Numbered from the stretch's first letter, positions 48,496-61,090 are shown. The stretch is DNA of 64,000 nt from Gigaspora margarita (GCA_009809945.1 WTPW01000031.1:805638-869637), one strand, 5' to 3'. Numbers and translations: made by a program. The notes: generated by a model not told the origin, from the sequence alone.

Positions 48496-50493
48496 TTTTC
48501 TTTCGTTGGGTTCTTTTTTTTTTTTTTTTTATATTTTCGCAGTTTTTTTTTTTTTTCATCAGTGGGTGTTTTTTTTTTTTTTTTTCGTTCTGTCACAGGT
48601 TTTTTTTTTTTTCATTTTTAATCATATTTTTTTTTTTTTTTTTAGTTTGTTTTTCTTTTTTTTTTTTTTATTGCTAGTGCTGTCTTTTTTTTTTTTTTTG
48701 GAGTCATTGTTTGTTTTTTTTTTTTTTTGGCTATTGGTATTTTTTTTTTTTTTTTTTTTGTTGGTGCTAATTTTTTTTTTTTTCCATGGGTGGTACAGTT
48801 TTTTTTTTTTTTTTTGATGTCTTTGTGTTTTTTTTTTTTTTTTGGATGCAGATCGTTTTTTTTTTTTTTTTTTATTTTTTTATTTTTTTTTTTTTTTTTA
48901 TTTTTTTTTATTTTTTTTTTTTTTTTTTATTAATTAAATAATTTTTTTTTTTTTTGTAATAAATAATGTTTTTTTTTTTTTTTTTTTTTATTATTACTTT
49001 TTTTTTTTTTTAAATTTTTTTGATGATTTTTTTTTTTTTTTCATGACCAAATTTGTTTTTTTTTTTTTGGTGTCAGCATGGTGTTTTTTTTTTTTTTTAT
49101 TTATATTTATCATTTTTTTTTTTTTGATTGGTTAGATATGTTTTTTTTTTTTTTTTAATTGTTTTAACGTTTTTTTTTTTTTAGTTTAGATTATTAGTTT
49201 TTTTTTTTTTTTTAGGATAAGATTATTTTTTTTTTTTTTTGTTACTATTTAATATTTTTTTTTTTTTTTATAGTACTCTTACATTTTTTTTTTTTTCCAG
49301 ACTTTTATTAATTTTTTTTTTTTTTTGATTATTAGACCAATTTTTTTTTTTTTTATTTTAAACTTTTATTTTTTTTTTTTTTTGGTTTGGGTTTGAGTTT
49401 TTTTTTTTTTACTATCTGACTAAGTTTTTTTTTTTTTTTTATATTGCCAAAAATTTTTTTTTTTTTTAAATAAGCTATTTTATTTTTTTTTTTTTTTGCT
49501 ATATAGATAAGTTTTTTTTTTTTTATATAAATCGATTAATTTTTTTTTTTTTTTCTTGTTTGAAAGATTTTTTTTTTTTTTTTAAACTTTTTATCATTTT
49601 TTTTTTTTTTTATTATTTGGTTTTTTTTTTTTTTTTTTAATAAAAAATTAAAATTTTTTTTTTTTTTTTATTTGAGATATTTTTTTTTTTTTTTTTTAAA
49701 GAAAAATTATTTTTTTTTTTTTTTTCTACTGCTATGGCATTTTTTTTTTTTTAGCCAATCAGATTTATTTTTTTTTTTTTTTTTATGAAATTAGTCTTTT
49801 TTTTTTTTTATCCAATCTAGATTTTTTTTTTTTTTTTTTGCTTTGTTTGTTTGTTTTTTTTTTTTTGCTTCACAAAATAAGTTTTTTTTTTTTTTTTTTT
49901 CTTNTTTTTTAGACTTTTGTTATTTTGGTACTATCATTTGTGAAGATTTTTGGCTTTTATATTTTGTTATTATTAGTCTTTTATTGCTTTGCTGCTGTTG
50001 TTTGTAAAAATTCTAAGCTTTTAGTATTAATAGTAAATAACCTTTCTTTTGATTATTTGATATTTCTAGTAAAAGATTTTTACTAAGTTTTTAGAATTGG
50101 TTGGTAAACTTTCTTATAGATCTTTTGACAATTTGTTGATAAAATTTTTTGTGGGATTTTTCAGTTTTTTGAAAAATTTTCTTGTAAACTTTTTTCTTAT
50201 TTTTTGGTATTTTTGAAAAATTTTTTTGTAGACTTTCTTCTTGTTTTTCTGGTATTTAACTAGTAAATTTTTTGTAGATTTTTTTTTGGTTATTTGAATA
50301 AAAACAGAGGAAGGTTCACAAGAAAGTTCATCAACCACTTTCTTGTAAACTTTCTTCTATGAACTTGCCTTTGGTCTTTTTGCATTTTTTTTTAAAAATT
50401 TTCTTGTAAATTTTCTTCTAGTATTTTAGTATATTTTCTATAAACTTTTTTTTCTTTTTTGGTATTGGTTTTTTTTAAAAGAGTTTTACTAAA

Positions 50494-50830
50494 ATGCACC
50501 TATGGTATTTTACACAATGTTATACAAACTATTAGAATAGCCAATCAAATTTAAGATCAGGTGTAACATAAAATTTCATTCTTTTTGTTTATTTTTTAAA
50601 AAAATATTCATATTTCAAAATTTTGTTTATGAAACCACCTTTGAGGCTCTAATAAAAAAAAACTTCTTGTTAAATTTTGTATATATTAATGCACTAATAA
50701 AATCCCAAGCCTTACCCTAACCCTAAAGTAATTAATTTATTTTTTGTTTTATAAAAATTTATTTTTTTGTTTTGTTATACAGATTTGCTACCCTATGGTG
50801 ATAAAACACTATAAGTGCATTTTATAATAG
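50494..50830. mobile_element. MITE inside the T-rich satellite
   Basis: The left end AAAATGCACCTATGGTATTT is mirrored at the right by AACACTATAAGTGCATTTTA. The interior includes CTAACCCTAAAGTAATT. TSD not resolved. Confidence 0.6.
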
Positions 50831-50839
50831 AGAGTTATC

Positions 50840-51165
50840 ATTCATCGCCAGTGCGATACATCGCCACCCCTGATCGACCAATTGAGATGCAGGATCAGGT
50901 GTAACATGAAATCGAAGCAAACCAATATTTTTTTAAAAAATCGCTTCTAACTTAAAATTTTGACTAAGAAACTACACTTTTTTCTTGACAAAAAAAATTC
51001 TTTGCAAAATTTTGAGTTAGAAGGGCCTTCTAACTCTTGCACTGCCAAACCCTAACCCTAATCGTAACGCAGCCGCTATTTGTTTTGTTTTGATTAATGT
51101 AAAATCAAAACAAACAAAATGATTGGTCGATCAGGGGATAGCGATGCATCATACTAGCGATGAAT
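50840..51165. mobile_element. MITE with ATTCATCGC ends
   Basis: A 326-bp element. The left end ATTCATCGCCAGTGCGATAC then CATCGCCACCCCTGATCGACC is mirrored by TTGGTCGATCAGGGGATAGC then GATGCATCATACTAGCGATG. The arms are about 45 bp. The interior carries CCCTAACCCTAATCG. Confidence 0.75.
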
Positions 51166-53055
51166 ATTAAAAATCTTTATAATAATTGTTTTAAAAAATT
51201 TTTTGTAAATTTTTCTTTGATATTTTAGTGAATTTCTTATAGACTTTTTCTAGTTTTTCAGTGTTGATTTTTTATATTTTTTTTGAAAATTTTTTTTGTA
51301 AATTTTTTTCTAGTATTTTAGCAATTTCTTGTAAACTTTTTCTAAACTTTTGGCATTTTTTTTTGAAGAATTTTTTTGTTAACTTTTTCTAGTATTTTAA
51401 CAAATTTCTTGTAAACTTCTAATCTTTTGGTATTTTTTTTTGAAAAATTTTTTTGTAGATTTTTCTTTAGCATTTTGGTAAATTTTCTGTAAACTTTCTT
51501 TGGTCTTTTAATATTGGTCTTTTAGGTTTTGTTTTGTAAGCTTTTCTTTGGTATTTTAATGAATTTTTTATGAACTTTTTCTGAACCTTTAGTATTGGTT
51601 TTTTAGGTTTTTTTTTAAAAATTTTTTTGTGAACTTTTCTCCAATATTTTATAAATTTCTTGTAGACTTTTTTTGAACTTTATTTTTTTTTTTTTGGAGA
51701 ATTTTCTTGTAGCCTTTTTTCTAGTATTTTGGCAAATTTCTTGTAAACTTCTTTTGGTATTTTGGTATTTTTTTTAAAGAATATTCTTGTAAACTTTCTT
51801 CTAGTATTTTAGTGAATTTTCTGTAAACTTCCTCTGATCTTTTGATACTTTTTTTGAAAAATTTTCTTGTAAACTTTTTTCTGGTATTTTAACAAATTTC
51901 TTGTAAACTTTTTCTGATTTTTTGGTATTAGTTTTTTTGATAAATTTTTTTGTAAACTTTTTTCAAGTATTTGCAAATTTCTTGTAGGTTTCTTTGGACT
52001 TTTAGCATTTTATTAAAGAATTTTCTTGTAGACTTTCTTTCAGTATTTTATACATTTTGTATAGACTTCCTCTGGTCTTTTAGTATTGGTCTTTTGGGTT
52101 TTTTTGAAGAATTTTTTGTGAACTTTTTACTAGTATTTTATGAATTTCTTGTAAGTTTTCTTTAGACTTTCTACAATTTTTTTTAGAAAATTTTATTGTG
52201 AACTTTTTTTTGGTTTTTTAGCAAATTTCTTGTATACTTTTTCTAGTTTTTTGGTATTTTTTTTTGAAAAATTTCTTGTGAACTTTTTTTTAGTATTATA
52301 GCAAATTTTCTATAAACTTTTTTTGACTTTTGGTGTTTTTTTTTAAAAAATTTCTTGTAGATTTTTCTCTGGTATTTTAGTGAATTTCTTTAAACTTCTG
52401 GCATTGGTTTTTTGAGTTTTTTTAAAAATTTTTTTTGTGGACTTTTTTTGGTATTTCACAAATTTTTTATAAACTTTTTTTGAACTTTTAGTATTTTTTT
52501 TAAAGAATTTTCTTGTGGAGTTTCTTTTAGTATTTTGCAAATATCTTGTAAATTTCTATAGTCTTTTAGCTTTTTTTTTAAAAGAATTTTCTTGTAGACT
52601 TTTCTCTGATATTTTAGCAAATTTCTTATGAACTTTTTTTTAGTCTTTTGGCATTTTCTTTTTAAAGAATTTTTTTATAGATTTTTTTTTAATATTTTGA
52701 CAAAATTTTTGTGAACCTTTTTGGTCTTTTCATATTGGACTTTTGGTTTTTTTAAAATTTTTTTGTAAACTTTTTTTTGGTATTTTGTGAATTTTTTGTA
52801 AACTTTTTTTAGTTTTTTAGCATTGGGGTTTTAAGTTTTTTTAAAGAATTCTTTTGTAGAGTTTTCTTTGGTATTTTAGTGAATTTTTTGTAAACTTCTT
52901 TTGAACTTTTGGTGCTTTTTTTTTGGAAAATTTTTTTGTGAACTTTTTTGTATTTTAGTAAATTTCTTGTGAACTTTTTTTGATCTTTTGGTATTTTTTT
53001 GGAGCATTCTTATATGAACTTTTCTTCAATATAATAAATCTTTTTTTTTTGTAAA

Positions 53056-54644
53056 TTTTTTTTTTGTTAACCACAAAATTAGTACTGGGTATAGGATTAT
53101 TATATTATATACTATAATAAAATTATATATATTTAATATTAATAAATTAAACTTCTAATAAAAATTATTTAACTAAAATAAAGTTGAAAAAGAACTCTCC
53201 TTTTGGGTTTGGCTCTCTGAGTAAAAGACTTTGTTACTATAGAAGATATAGCAGGACAACAACTCTAGAGTTTTTGTTAGAAGATACAAAAGCTTAGCCA
53301 AAAGTAGACTTTTGATCAGATACAGTATATTATTTCTCAAAGCATAAATTTACACTCTTTAAAAGTTTGGTACTATTTATGTTTCTTCTTGGTCTTTTTA
53401 AAATTCACTAAAAAATAGAAACTCTAGCTTACCCTTTCCAAAAGATTGATATTGTTTACATTATCCAAATTGAAAAGGTATCTATCTAATTAAAATCAAG
53501 TTATGAGCGAGTTTCAGGTCTAATAAAACAAACAATGAAGGACACGTGAGTTTTTTGAAAGAAAAATTAATGCAAAATTTTTTCTAAAATGTTCTATAAG
53601 GCGCTAGATTCTCTATGGTTGTTTGGGGTTTTTTTATGATTTTTATTTATATTACATATAATGCATAAATAGATATAGAGTAAAGACTTATCTGTTTAGT
53701 ATATGAGGTCTTTGCTTTAAAAATGACCCTACAGTACTATAAATTTTTTTTGAGTAAATCGTAAATAAAGATTGTATAACCAAAACAACCCAAACTTGAT
53801 TTTCTGCTAATTTTAGAAATGATCTTTGCAAAACTTTTTTGTTATTGGATAAAATTGATGGTAAAATATTTATCCGCTATATTGATCATTTTTATTATAT
53901 TCAACGTCAAATTTCCGGACTTCTATAACTTATTTTAATATTAAGTTAATCAGTTATAAAACTTGCACAAAATAAACTTTGTACTTCATAAATTAAGGCT
54001 TAACAAAAATCTTAATTTTAGTTTGGGGGACCTCGGAACCCTATTTTCAAGGCAAAGACCCCATATTATATAATTTTTATAATCTAGTACAAGTTTAATA
54101 GTATACTTTTTAGCTCTGTTATTGTCTTTGTCTCTATTTATTTCTTTTATATTTTGGATATTTGTTTAGGTTAAGATAGTTTTCCCTTATTTTGTTTTTT
54201 TCTTTATTTTCTTTTATTTCTTTTTTTTCTTTTAGGATAAGATTATTCTATCTAGTGGCTTAGATAGAAAGAATCTTAAAGTTGGTCTTTAATAGGGCTA
54301 ACGAAGTTTTCTAATTCAGTAGATTTATATCTATGAGAGTTAGTGCAACAGGTCGCATTTGGATATAATTTTTGTAGCCAGATAATGTTGGACTTGCAAT
54401 TGGAGGGCTTTATCCATATGTAAACTTCTATTTATATATATAACTTATTAATATAGTACCAGCGAGACTATTAAAGAATAAAAAAAAAATAAAAAATAAA
54501 AAATTATTTAATTTATTTGTTAATTAGTTCAAACTAAATTAATTTCTGGGATTTTTTATAGTTATCATATAATCAAGTTTTATTAGTCGATCATAGGATC
54601 ACTATAGCAATGAGTTAGAAATATTAATGGAGTACTCCAGAGCA
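53056..54644. other. Intergenic stretch
   Basis: A/T-rich sequence without an open gene structure, bounded repeat or RNA gene that I can support. Confidence 0.5.
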
Positions 54645-55350
54645 TGTTGTATGTTTTGGCTGTTCACAGCCTTTTTTGGCTTGTTCACATCCAAAATTGT
54701 CCAAATGTCCAAGATTGTCCAAAGCTTGTCTAGGCTTTAATAATTGTCGGGGATGATGCTAAAATCAGATGATGCTAAAATCCATGTGACTTCGTATTAT
54801 CAGATTTCCTAAAATTTCTGAAAATCGTGTAAACAATCGATCTACACTATATCGAATGCTATAACCGGTTATAAAAGACCTTCTAACTGTATCAAAAAGG
54901 TGACCCTAACCCTAACCCTAACCACGAGGCAAAAAGCGTCTATAAAACTACTAACAAAAAAAAATTTGTCTCATGTTTAGAGTTAGGGTTAGAGTCGCCG
55001 TTTTGATACAGTTAGAAGGTCTTTTATATATAGATATCAAGATGTGCGATTTATGCAGTATTGAATTAACTGACCCCATTTGATTGTTTTGATCAGAAAT
55101 TTTAGGAAATCCGATGATACGATGATCACGTGGATTTCAGCATCATCCGATTTCAGCATTATCCCCGACAATAATTAATAAATCTATCTAAAAAATATAT
55201 AACTATATATTTTTTTAGGTGCTGAACACATTCTAGTTAAAATTAAAATAGGTTATCTTAATAAAATTTTAAGTAATTTAACTTTATTTAATTGTCTAAA
55301 ATTGTCCAAAATTGTCCAAATCATTGTCCAAAGCTGTTCTATGACAACAC
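54645..55350. mobile_element. Host MITE family E, second copy, interrupted
   Basis: Reverse orientation to the 3562-5581 copy. It starts TGTTGTATGTTTTGGCTGTT and ends GTTCTATGACAACAC. TGTCCAAAATTGTCCAAATC corresponds to the copy at 3.6-4.4 kb. It is interrupted by the MITE at 54746-55169. Confidence 0.72.
54746..55169. mobile_element. MITE with GTCGGGGATGATGCT ends
   Basis: A 424-bp element. The left end GTCGGGGATGATGCTAAAAT and right end ATTTCAGCATTATCCCCGAC carry a doubled GATGATGCTAAAATC motif. It is flanked by AATAATT (54739-54745, 55170-55176). Inner arms share ATACAGTTAGAAGGTCTTTT, and the middle has three CCCTAA repeats near 54902. Confidence 0.82.
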
Positions 55351-55487
55351 TGCTTCAGGGTAGTATAGTGCATACTTTGGCAGAGAATCCCTTAATACCA
55401 CATCATGCTAAAGTATAAATTAGAGCATAATCCAAAGTATAACCCAGAGTATAACCCAAAGTATAATCTAGAGTACTAACATATATT

Positions 55488-55792
55488 CCCGAAAATAAGC
55501 TACTCCGAAAATAAGCAACCCCCCTGATTTTTTTCAAAAATCTCAAAAAACGTATTGGCAGTTGCTACATATAAAAGTCTAAATTTTACGAAGTAAATCT
55601 CAAAAGTGCCATTAAGTAAACTTGTTCAAGACACAAAAATACACTTATAGTAAAAATTTCATGTCATTTAGATAACTTTTTATTAGTACGTTTTTCAATT
55701 TTTCAAAAAATTTAACAATTCGAAAATAAGCAACCCCGCTTTTTTGTGTAATTTTTGCCCAAAAAAGGTTGCTTATTTTCAGGAATATACGG
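55488..55792. mobile_element. MITE, family beta, third copy
   Basis: Starts ATATTCCCGAAAATAAGCTA and ends GGTTGCTTATTTTCAGGAAT then ATACGG followed by TA. The interior, including AACTTTTTATTAGTACGT, aligns along its length with 796-1122. Confidence 0.8.
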
Positions 55793-55828
55793 TATGTGCT
55801 AAGTACTATATAATATACCAGAGTTTAT

Positions 55829-56372
55829 AATACCATATTTTTTTAAAAATATGCTACTTTTTTGAAAAAATTATATAAAAAATTGGGTAGCTTATTTTAG
55901 TAAAATTGATTTTTGACTAATTGCAGAAAGTTAACATATAGTAAAATTTAGATTTACCATATAAATTAATAATTATCAATTAAGTAAATTTATTTGAAAG
56001 ATCAAAATACATTTACTAAAATTTTTGTTAAAATTAAAGAAGTTTTCATTATTTAATTTTTAATTTTTATGTTTATCGAATATATTTTTTTAAAAAAATT
56101 TAATTTTTTTGCTAAACATAAAATTCAAAAGTCAAATAATAAAAATGTTCTTCAATTTTAATAAAAATTTTAAAGTATATGTATTTTGGTCTCCCAAATA
56201 AGTTTACTTAAGCAACTTTAATCGATTTATATAGTAAAATTTGAACTTTACCATGTAGTGACTATTGTCGATCATGGGGTAACTTATTTTTAGAATAAAG
56301 ATGTTTTGGAGTTTTTGACCAAAAGAGGAAATAGTTTATTTTCGAAGATAGCTTATTTTGGAGAAATATAGT
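55829..56372. mobile_element. Diverged beta-like element
   Basis: Contains TATGCTACTTTTTTGAAAAA at the left and GATAGCTTATTTTGGAGAAA at the right, with internal segments in both orientations. One segment, 56134-56264, matches readable blocks of the comb. Limits are approximate. Confidence 0.5.
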
Positions 56373-58000
56373 AAAAAAATATATATATAATAATAATTAA
56401 AGTATAATCTATTTTGTATTAGTTGTATTACTCTAAAGTACTTACTCCTATTAATAATATCTTAGTAATCTAAGGTAGTATCATGTCTAGACCACACCAG
56501 TATAGAGTGGGTTATACTTCACATTTACTCTGGAGTACCTTACTCTATTAACATCTCTACAATGGGTTGCTATCTAGTAATGCCTTTTTTTAAATGCTAA
56601 ACATATTCTAGTTAAAATTAAAATATATTAACTTAGTAAAAATTTTAAATAATTTTACTTTATTTTTACTGTTCAAGATCAAAATTGTTCAAATTACTGT
56701 TCAAAGCTGTCTCATAACAACACTAATAAAAGGTATATATATGGATTTGTAATTAAGTTCTTAGATAAATTGTTATGTTTATAGGAGTTGTAGAAGAAAG
56801 AGCTTTAAATAAAAAAATTTAAAACAATTACTTTTATTTATAAGATCTACTAGTTCTTGATAAGAAATTAGTTATAGTTCTTTCTTATGGCAAAAAAAAT
56901 CTTTTATAAAAAATTAACTATTATTAATAAGGTCTTTTCTACACTTTTTGTAGCAAACTTTGTAGCTAAGCAGAAAATAAATGAAGCTACTTTTCGCAAA
57001 CTCCTTTTATTGTATATTTGCTACTTATATATATATATTTCTAGTTGTAATAACAGCTAATAAATATTTTTTATTTTTAGTTTTTTTAGACTAAGGCAAC
57101 ATTATCTCTATTAAATATCGAAAAATTCAATATGTTCATGAAAGTTAAGGCATTAATTTTTTTTATAAATTTAATTTATATAGTAATAAAAATTTTTATT
57201 AATAATTATATTTCAGAGCAGAGTGAAAGAACTTAAGTATACAATAAATGAAAAAATTTGGGTTCTGTATGGGTTCCAGAAGGTGTAAAATAAAATAAAG
57301 TTTCTTGAATGTTCAAATCAGTATTGTATCAGAATTTAGTATATTTTAAATTAAATTTATTAGCATATATCATAACATATTTTAAATTTAATTTTAAACA
57401 GTAATTGAATTATAAGATATAACATTTAGTATACGAATAAATTTAGCACATATTGTCAGATTATCAAATAATTTTCAATTTTCATCAATTGAAAATGACT
57501 CGAGTCATTCTTAATAATCATAGTTATGTATTTATTAATGTTGATAATAAAGATAACAAATTTATATAGTTCTTTTGTACCACATGTTTTTTTTAATCAA
57601 CTTTTTTTTTTATTCATTATACTTGAATTGATCTTTTATTGTTATCTCTTTTTCTTCAACTATTTTAAAAGAACATAGCTTCATGACTCATGAGATCTTT
57701 GATCAAACTTTAGATACCTTCAGGGCTAGAATTCCCATAATGAGTGTCTAATTATGCTAAAAAAAATCCGTATGATTCAAAAATTCCTAATTAAGTTGCT
57801 AAAATATACATGAACAAATACATTCGTTTGATGTATGTAATTCTAATTTGTATTTATGATTTAGACATGCATGTAACAATTTTTTCTTTTTTTTTTAGCA
57901 TTTTTTCTATTAATCAGCCAATGCATACTAATTTTAAACATCTCTTTATTTACTAATAATACTTGTCAATTAATAATAGAAAAATGACGTGAAACATTTA
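56373..58000. other. Intergenic stretch with a family E fragment
   Basis: 56590-56725 carries AAATGCTAAACATATTCTAG and AAAGCTGTCTCATAACAACA then CT, a partial third copy of family E. The remainder is A/T-rich with no gene. Confidence 0.5.
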
Positions 58001-58800
58001 TATTAAAAAAATTTCATTAACTAGTCATCATTTTCAAAATACGAAGCGGCGCTCCGGAACCCAACGAACCCCGTTTTCCTAGTTTATAATAACATCACAA
58101 GAGTAATAATAAAAGCAAAAATATGTGCCGTAAATTCTCGAAATTTAGCGGGAATGGGCGTTATTTCGAAAATTGCGCCGTTTAAAAATAGCATAGGTGA
58201 AATAATATCCATGCATCCCGAAATTAATACCACATTTGTATCATCTATTAAAGTCAACAATTTACCTTATCAAACGCATCAGTTCAAAAAGAGGTATTAC
58301 CCAGGTCAGTTGACCCGTACGGGTCACGGGGCGAAAATTAACCTAACTCGGGCCAAACGGGACAGGATTCAAACTTACTAAAATAATTTTTAATGTGTAT
58401 TATATATGTATTATGCATATAATCACATTGATAGACTACAATTTTAGAGCTTTTACCGAGTCAGGTTGACCTGTACGGGTCAGGTTATGAGTCAAAAATT
58501 GGGGGCAAGTAGTATGGATAAAGACTAATAAATTCGGATTGCGAGTAAGGTCGAAGAAATGTTAGATACAAACTCCGAAAAGGACCGGATTAAATATTTG
58601 TTGGTATATTTAGATATGCTACGACGGGCACACATCACAAAATTTTTCATATGATCCCTATGACCCGTTGACTCGGGTCGACATTTGACCCGTCCGAGTC
58701 GTTATTTTCCGACTCGGGTAATGCCAAGCTCAAAAAATTAACCTATAACGCCGCATTGGGCGTACTTGAAATAGCGCAGGTGTTTAATTTTCTCATATAA
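58001..58800. repeat. GC-richer patch with GACCCGTACGGGTCA words
   Basis: Repeated GACCCG/CGGGTC palindromic words (58300-58720) lie between two GGGCGTTATTTCGAAA/TTGGGCGTACTTGAAATAGC motifs in opposite orientation (about 58152 and 58750). The latter resembles 13126-13188. Probably an old inverted-repeat element. The 75-residue frame at 58154-58381 shows no protein family features. Confidence 0.45.
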
Positions 58801-61030
58801 AATGATATTGCCAAGTTTTCACCTGGTTACTAATTTCAACTACTATCTCTATGACAATGTTTAATGATCATTAATGTTATATCTGATATAACGAACGTAA
58901 TCTTATAAACAATAACACCATTAGAACTTTCAATATCGATATCAATTAATCTATATTATACAGTAAAATAGCGTGTGTTTTTTGATTGGTTACTTTATCT
59001 GACACATGATATACGAGTGTTATACAAAATGTGGATTTTTTTGTAAATAATATTAAATGAGCGACGCCAAGAGAAAATGGGCTTTAATCATGCGATTTTC
59101 TCTTGGCGTCAATCAAACAAAGCAATGTATAAATTTAGTAATGCTAAATTAAGTAAAAGAGGTTAATAAAGATAAAAAAAAGTTTATCATAATAAAATTC
59201 GTAAATATCACCAATTACGCTTATAGTGCTTATAGTACGTTTATGTTAATAAGTTCGCTGTTGTATGTATGTTTATAACTTCTTATGGATGTTTTATTTA
59301 AATGACATCTCATATAAATATGTGATATAATATAAACGTGAGCAATGATACTTGTAAAGAATATGTGATGCAATATGGACTGAATGGCAGTACTTCTAAG
59401 TAGTGTTATAAGCCGATTTTAAAAGCTAATCGACTTAGTTAACTTAGCCGGCTAAGTCAGTTCGATTTTTTGGAAGTCGACTTAGTTGACACATCGCTGC
59501 ACTGTAGAATGGAATTTATCATAAATCATTTGTTAATATATAATTTCTTTGATGTATGATCAAAGATCTATATTAAAGATGGGCACCGGGCTCATGTATG
59601 TGCACATTATGCTAGCCTGTATTACTATGAATGCTATATTCGATATGTGCAGCATGCACATCACATACAAATTGTATATACGCACGATGTGCACGGAATG
59701 GCTCAAAATGTGCGATATTTTGTCGACTAAGCAGGCTTAAGCAGGTTTTTTGTAATATCGACTTAGTCTCTATTAATACCTTACCCAAACCTTTACACGA
59801 ACTCTAACCCTAATACTTCAACTTGTGAGCAATATAATTAAGAATGTGTGATATAATATGAACTGAATCTTGATCAGGAAGAGGGTACTCGTGAGCAATA
59901 AATATTTGTATATAATAAGGAAAATGTGATTTGAACTGGGTACGTGCTCATGAGTACTGTAACAAATACTTGTATTCTAACATTTCTTCATATGGGATGG
60001 AAAGAGCCAAAACCAATTAAAAATAACGCATCCCTAATAAGGATAAATTACTATACCAATATTTACACCAATATTTACATCGCATAATACATTGTTTAAA
60101 TTTTATATCTGATATTAATAAATATTATGCAAATCACTTCATTGATAGTGAATACTAATTAAAATCTGATATAGAGAAACTCAAAATTAATTAGTGTAAA
60201 ATTCTCTTGATATATTAATGGAACGGTTACAAAGAGAGATGTTTTTGTGTATCCACTATTAAACATTTTTACATTAATTTTCAGTTGAGTTACCAGAAGT
60301 AGATCAAAAGAATATTCTTGAAAGAACAAGGGGATAAGATTAAGGTATCCTTGTGCTATAAGGTTCTTGAAATTACAAAAATGCAGGATTGAAGTATTAT
60401 GTAGAATCAATTGTATCATTAATGAATGTAAATAAATGCAAATCGAAGAAAAGTTAAAAAAAACCTTCTTATATTAGACCCCTGTAAGATAATAATTTCA
60501 ATAAAGATTATAAACTTTAAACTATATAAAGTATGATAATAAATTATAAAAAAATCGGAATTAATTTTTTAATTAACTTTTTATATCAGTTATACTGTAT
60601 TACAAATTAAAATTTTAAAATTTACTTTTTCATATCTAGAATAAATTTTTAGTTACAAGTACTTTTTATCAGTTATTACAAATACAAAAAAAAAACCAAT
60701 TAAATTTACTTTTTCATATTTGTAAAGATTGTCTCTTTTCTAGAAACAATGTATATACAGAATCATATCTGTAATGTTTGTCTTTTGTTAAATGGATGAT
60801 ACTTAAAGATAGAGTTGAAATTAAAAGCTAAAAAACAAAATGCATATATATTGTTATCAGATAAAGTATACTTACTGTGTTACAAATTTACAAATTACTT
60901 TAAACCTTAGTTGCAATAGTTTGAATAGTTTGTCCATTCAATATTTGATTGAATAAATTCAAACTCAGCTCATGGTCGCATAGTAAAAAGCCTATTTACT
61001 AAATTAAGATCGGGATCGTAATTTTTTGAC
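58801..61030. other. Intergenic stretch
   Basis: A short inverted pair, GCGACGCCAAGAGAAAATGG and GCGATTTTCTCTTGGCGTC (59060-59110), makes a small hairpin. Scattered GTGCACAT words lie at 59590-59710. No gene is supported. Confidence 0.45.
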
Positions 61031-61039
61031 GTCAAATTA

Positions 61040-61090
61040 TAAGGATAATGATAAGGATAATGATAAGGATAATGATAAGATAATGATGAT
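61040..61090. repeat. 12-bp tandem repeat AAGGATAATGAT
   Basis: Just over four head-to-tail copies, the last shortened. Minisatellite. Confidence 0.85.

Larger units (their letters stand above)
31668..49896. other. 18-kb poly-T comb: ordinary sequence overwritten by T every 57 bases
   Basis: Readable blocks alternate with pure T runs in a fixed 57-base frame. Taking 31798 as phase 0, phases 0-14 are readable, 15-29 are T, 30-43 are readable and 44-56 are T. Block edges at 33139, 36016, 37498, 43212, 44509 and 49753 all fall on this grid, with no slip across about 320 periods. Readable blocks differ from one another. Several match unmasked repeats at native spacing, so T replaced the original bases. 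Poly-Phe frames on plus and poly-Lys frames on minus are products of this pattern. Single N bases at 40093 and 40643 fall only in readable phases. Most likely a technical artefact of the sequence record, not a satellite. Confidence 0.93.
49911..53055. repeat. Degenerate T-rich tandem repeat, unit about 80-90 bp
   Basis: The recurring core is TTTTCTTGTAAACTTTTTTC then TAGTATTTTAGCAAATTTC, followed by TTGTAAACTTTTTCTG and CTTTTGGTATTTTTTT. Copies are strongly diverged in sequence and length, unlike the rigid comb beside it. On the minus strand it reads as Lys/Phe-rich peptides (KKFTRKFFKK-like) in shifting frames, so it is a satellite and not a gene. Two MITEs interrupt it at 50494-51165. Confidence 0.8.

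Noticed and set aside
31668..49896. Comb read as a CRISPR-like repeat-spacer array
   Set aside because: The 'repeats' are only T runs, the host is eukaryotic, no cas genes are present, and the spacers are contiguous native sequence in register.
31668..49896. Comb read as a natural 57-bp or 28-bp satellite
   Set aside because: Exact phase over 18 kb with unrelated spacers, plus collinear MITE copies underneath, excludes tandem amplification.
50114..50338. Lys-rich minus-strand frame (also 52343-52540)
   Set aside because: Part of the degenerate satellite; frames shift between units and carry no domain.
54900..54925. Telomere-like CCCTAA run
   Set aside because: Only three units, inside a MITE; similar short runs occur in several other elements.
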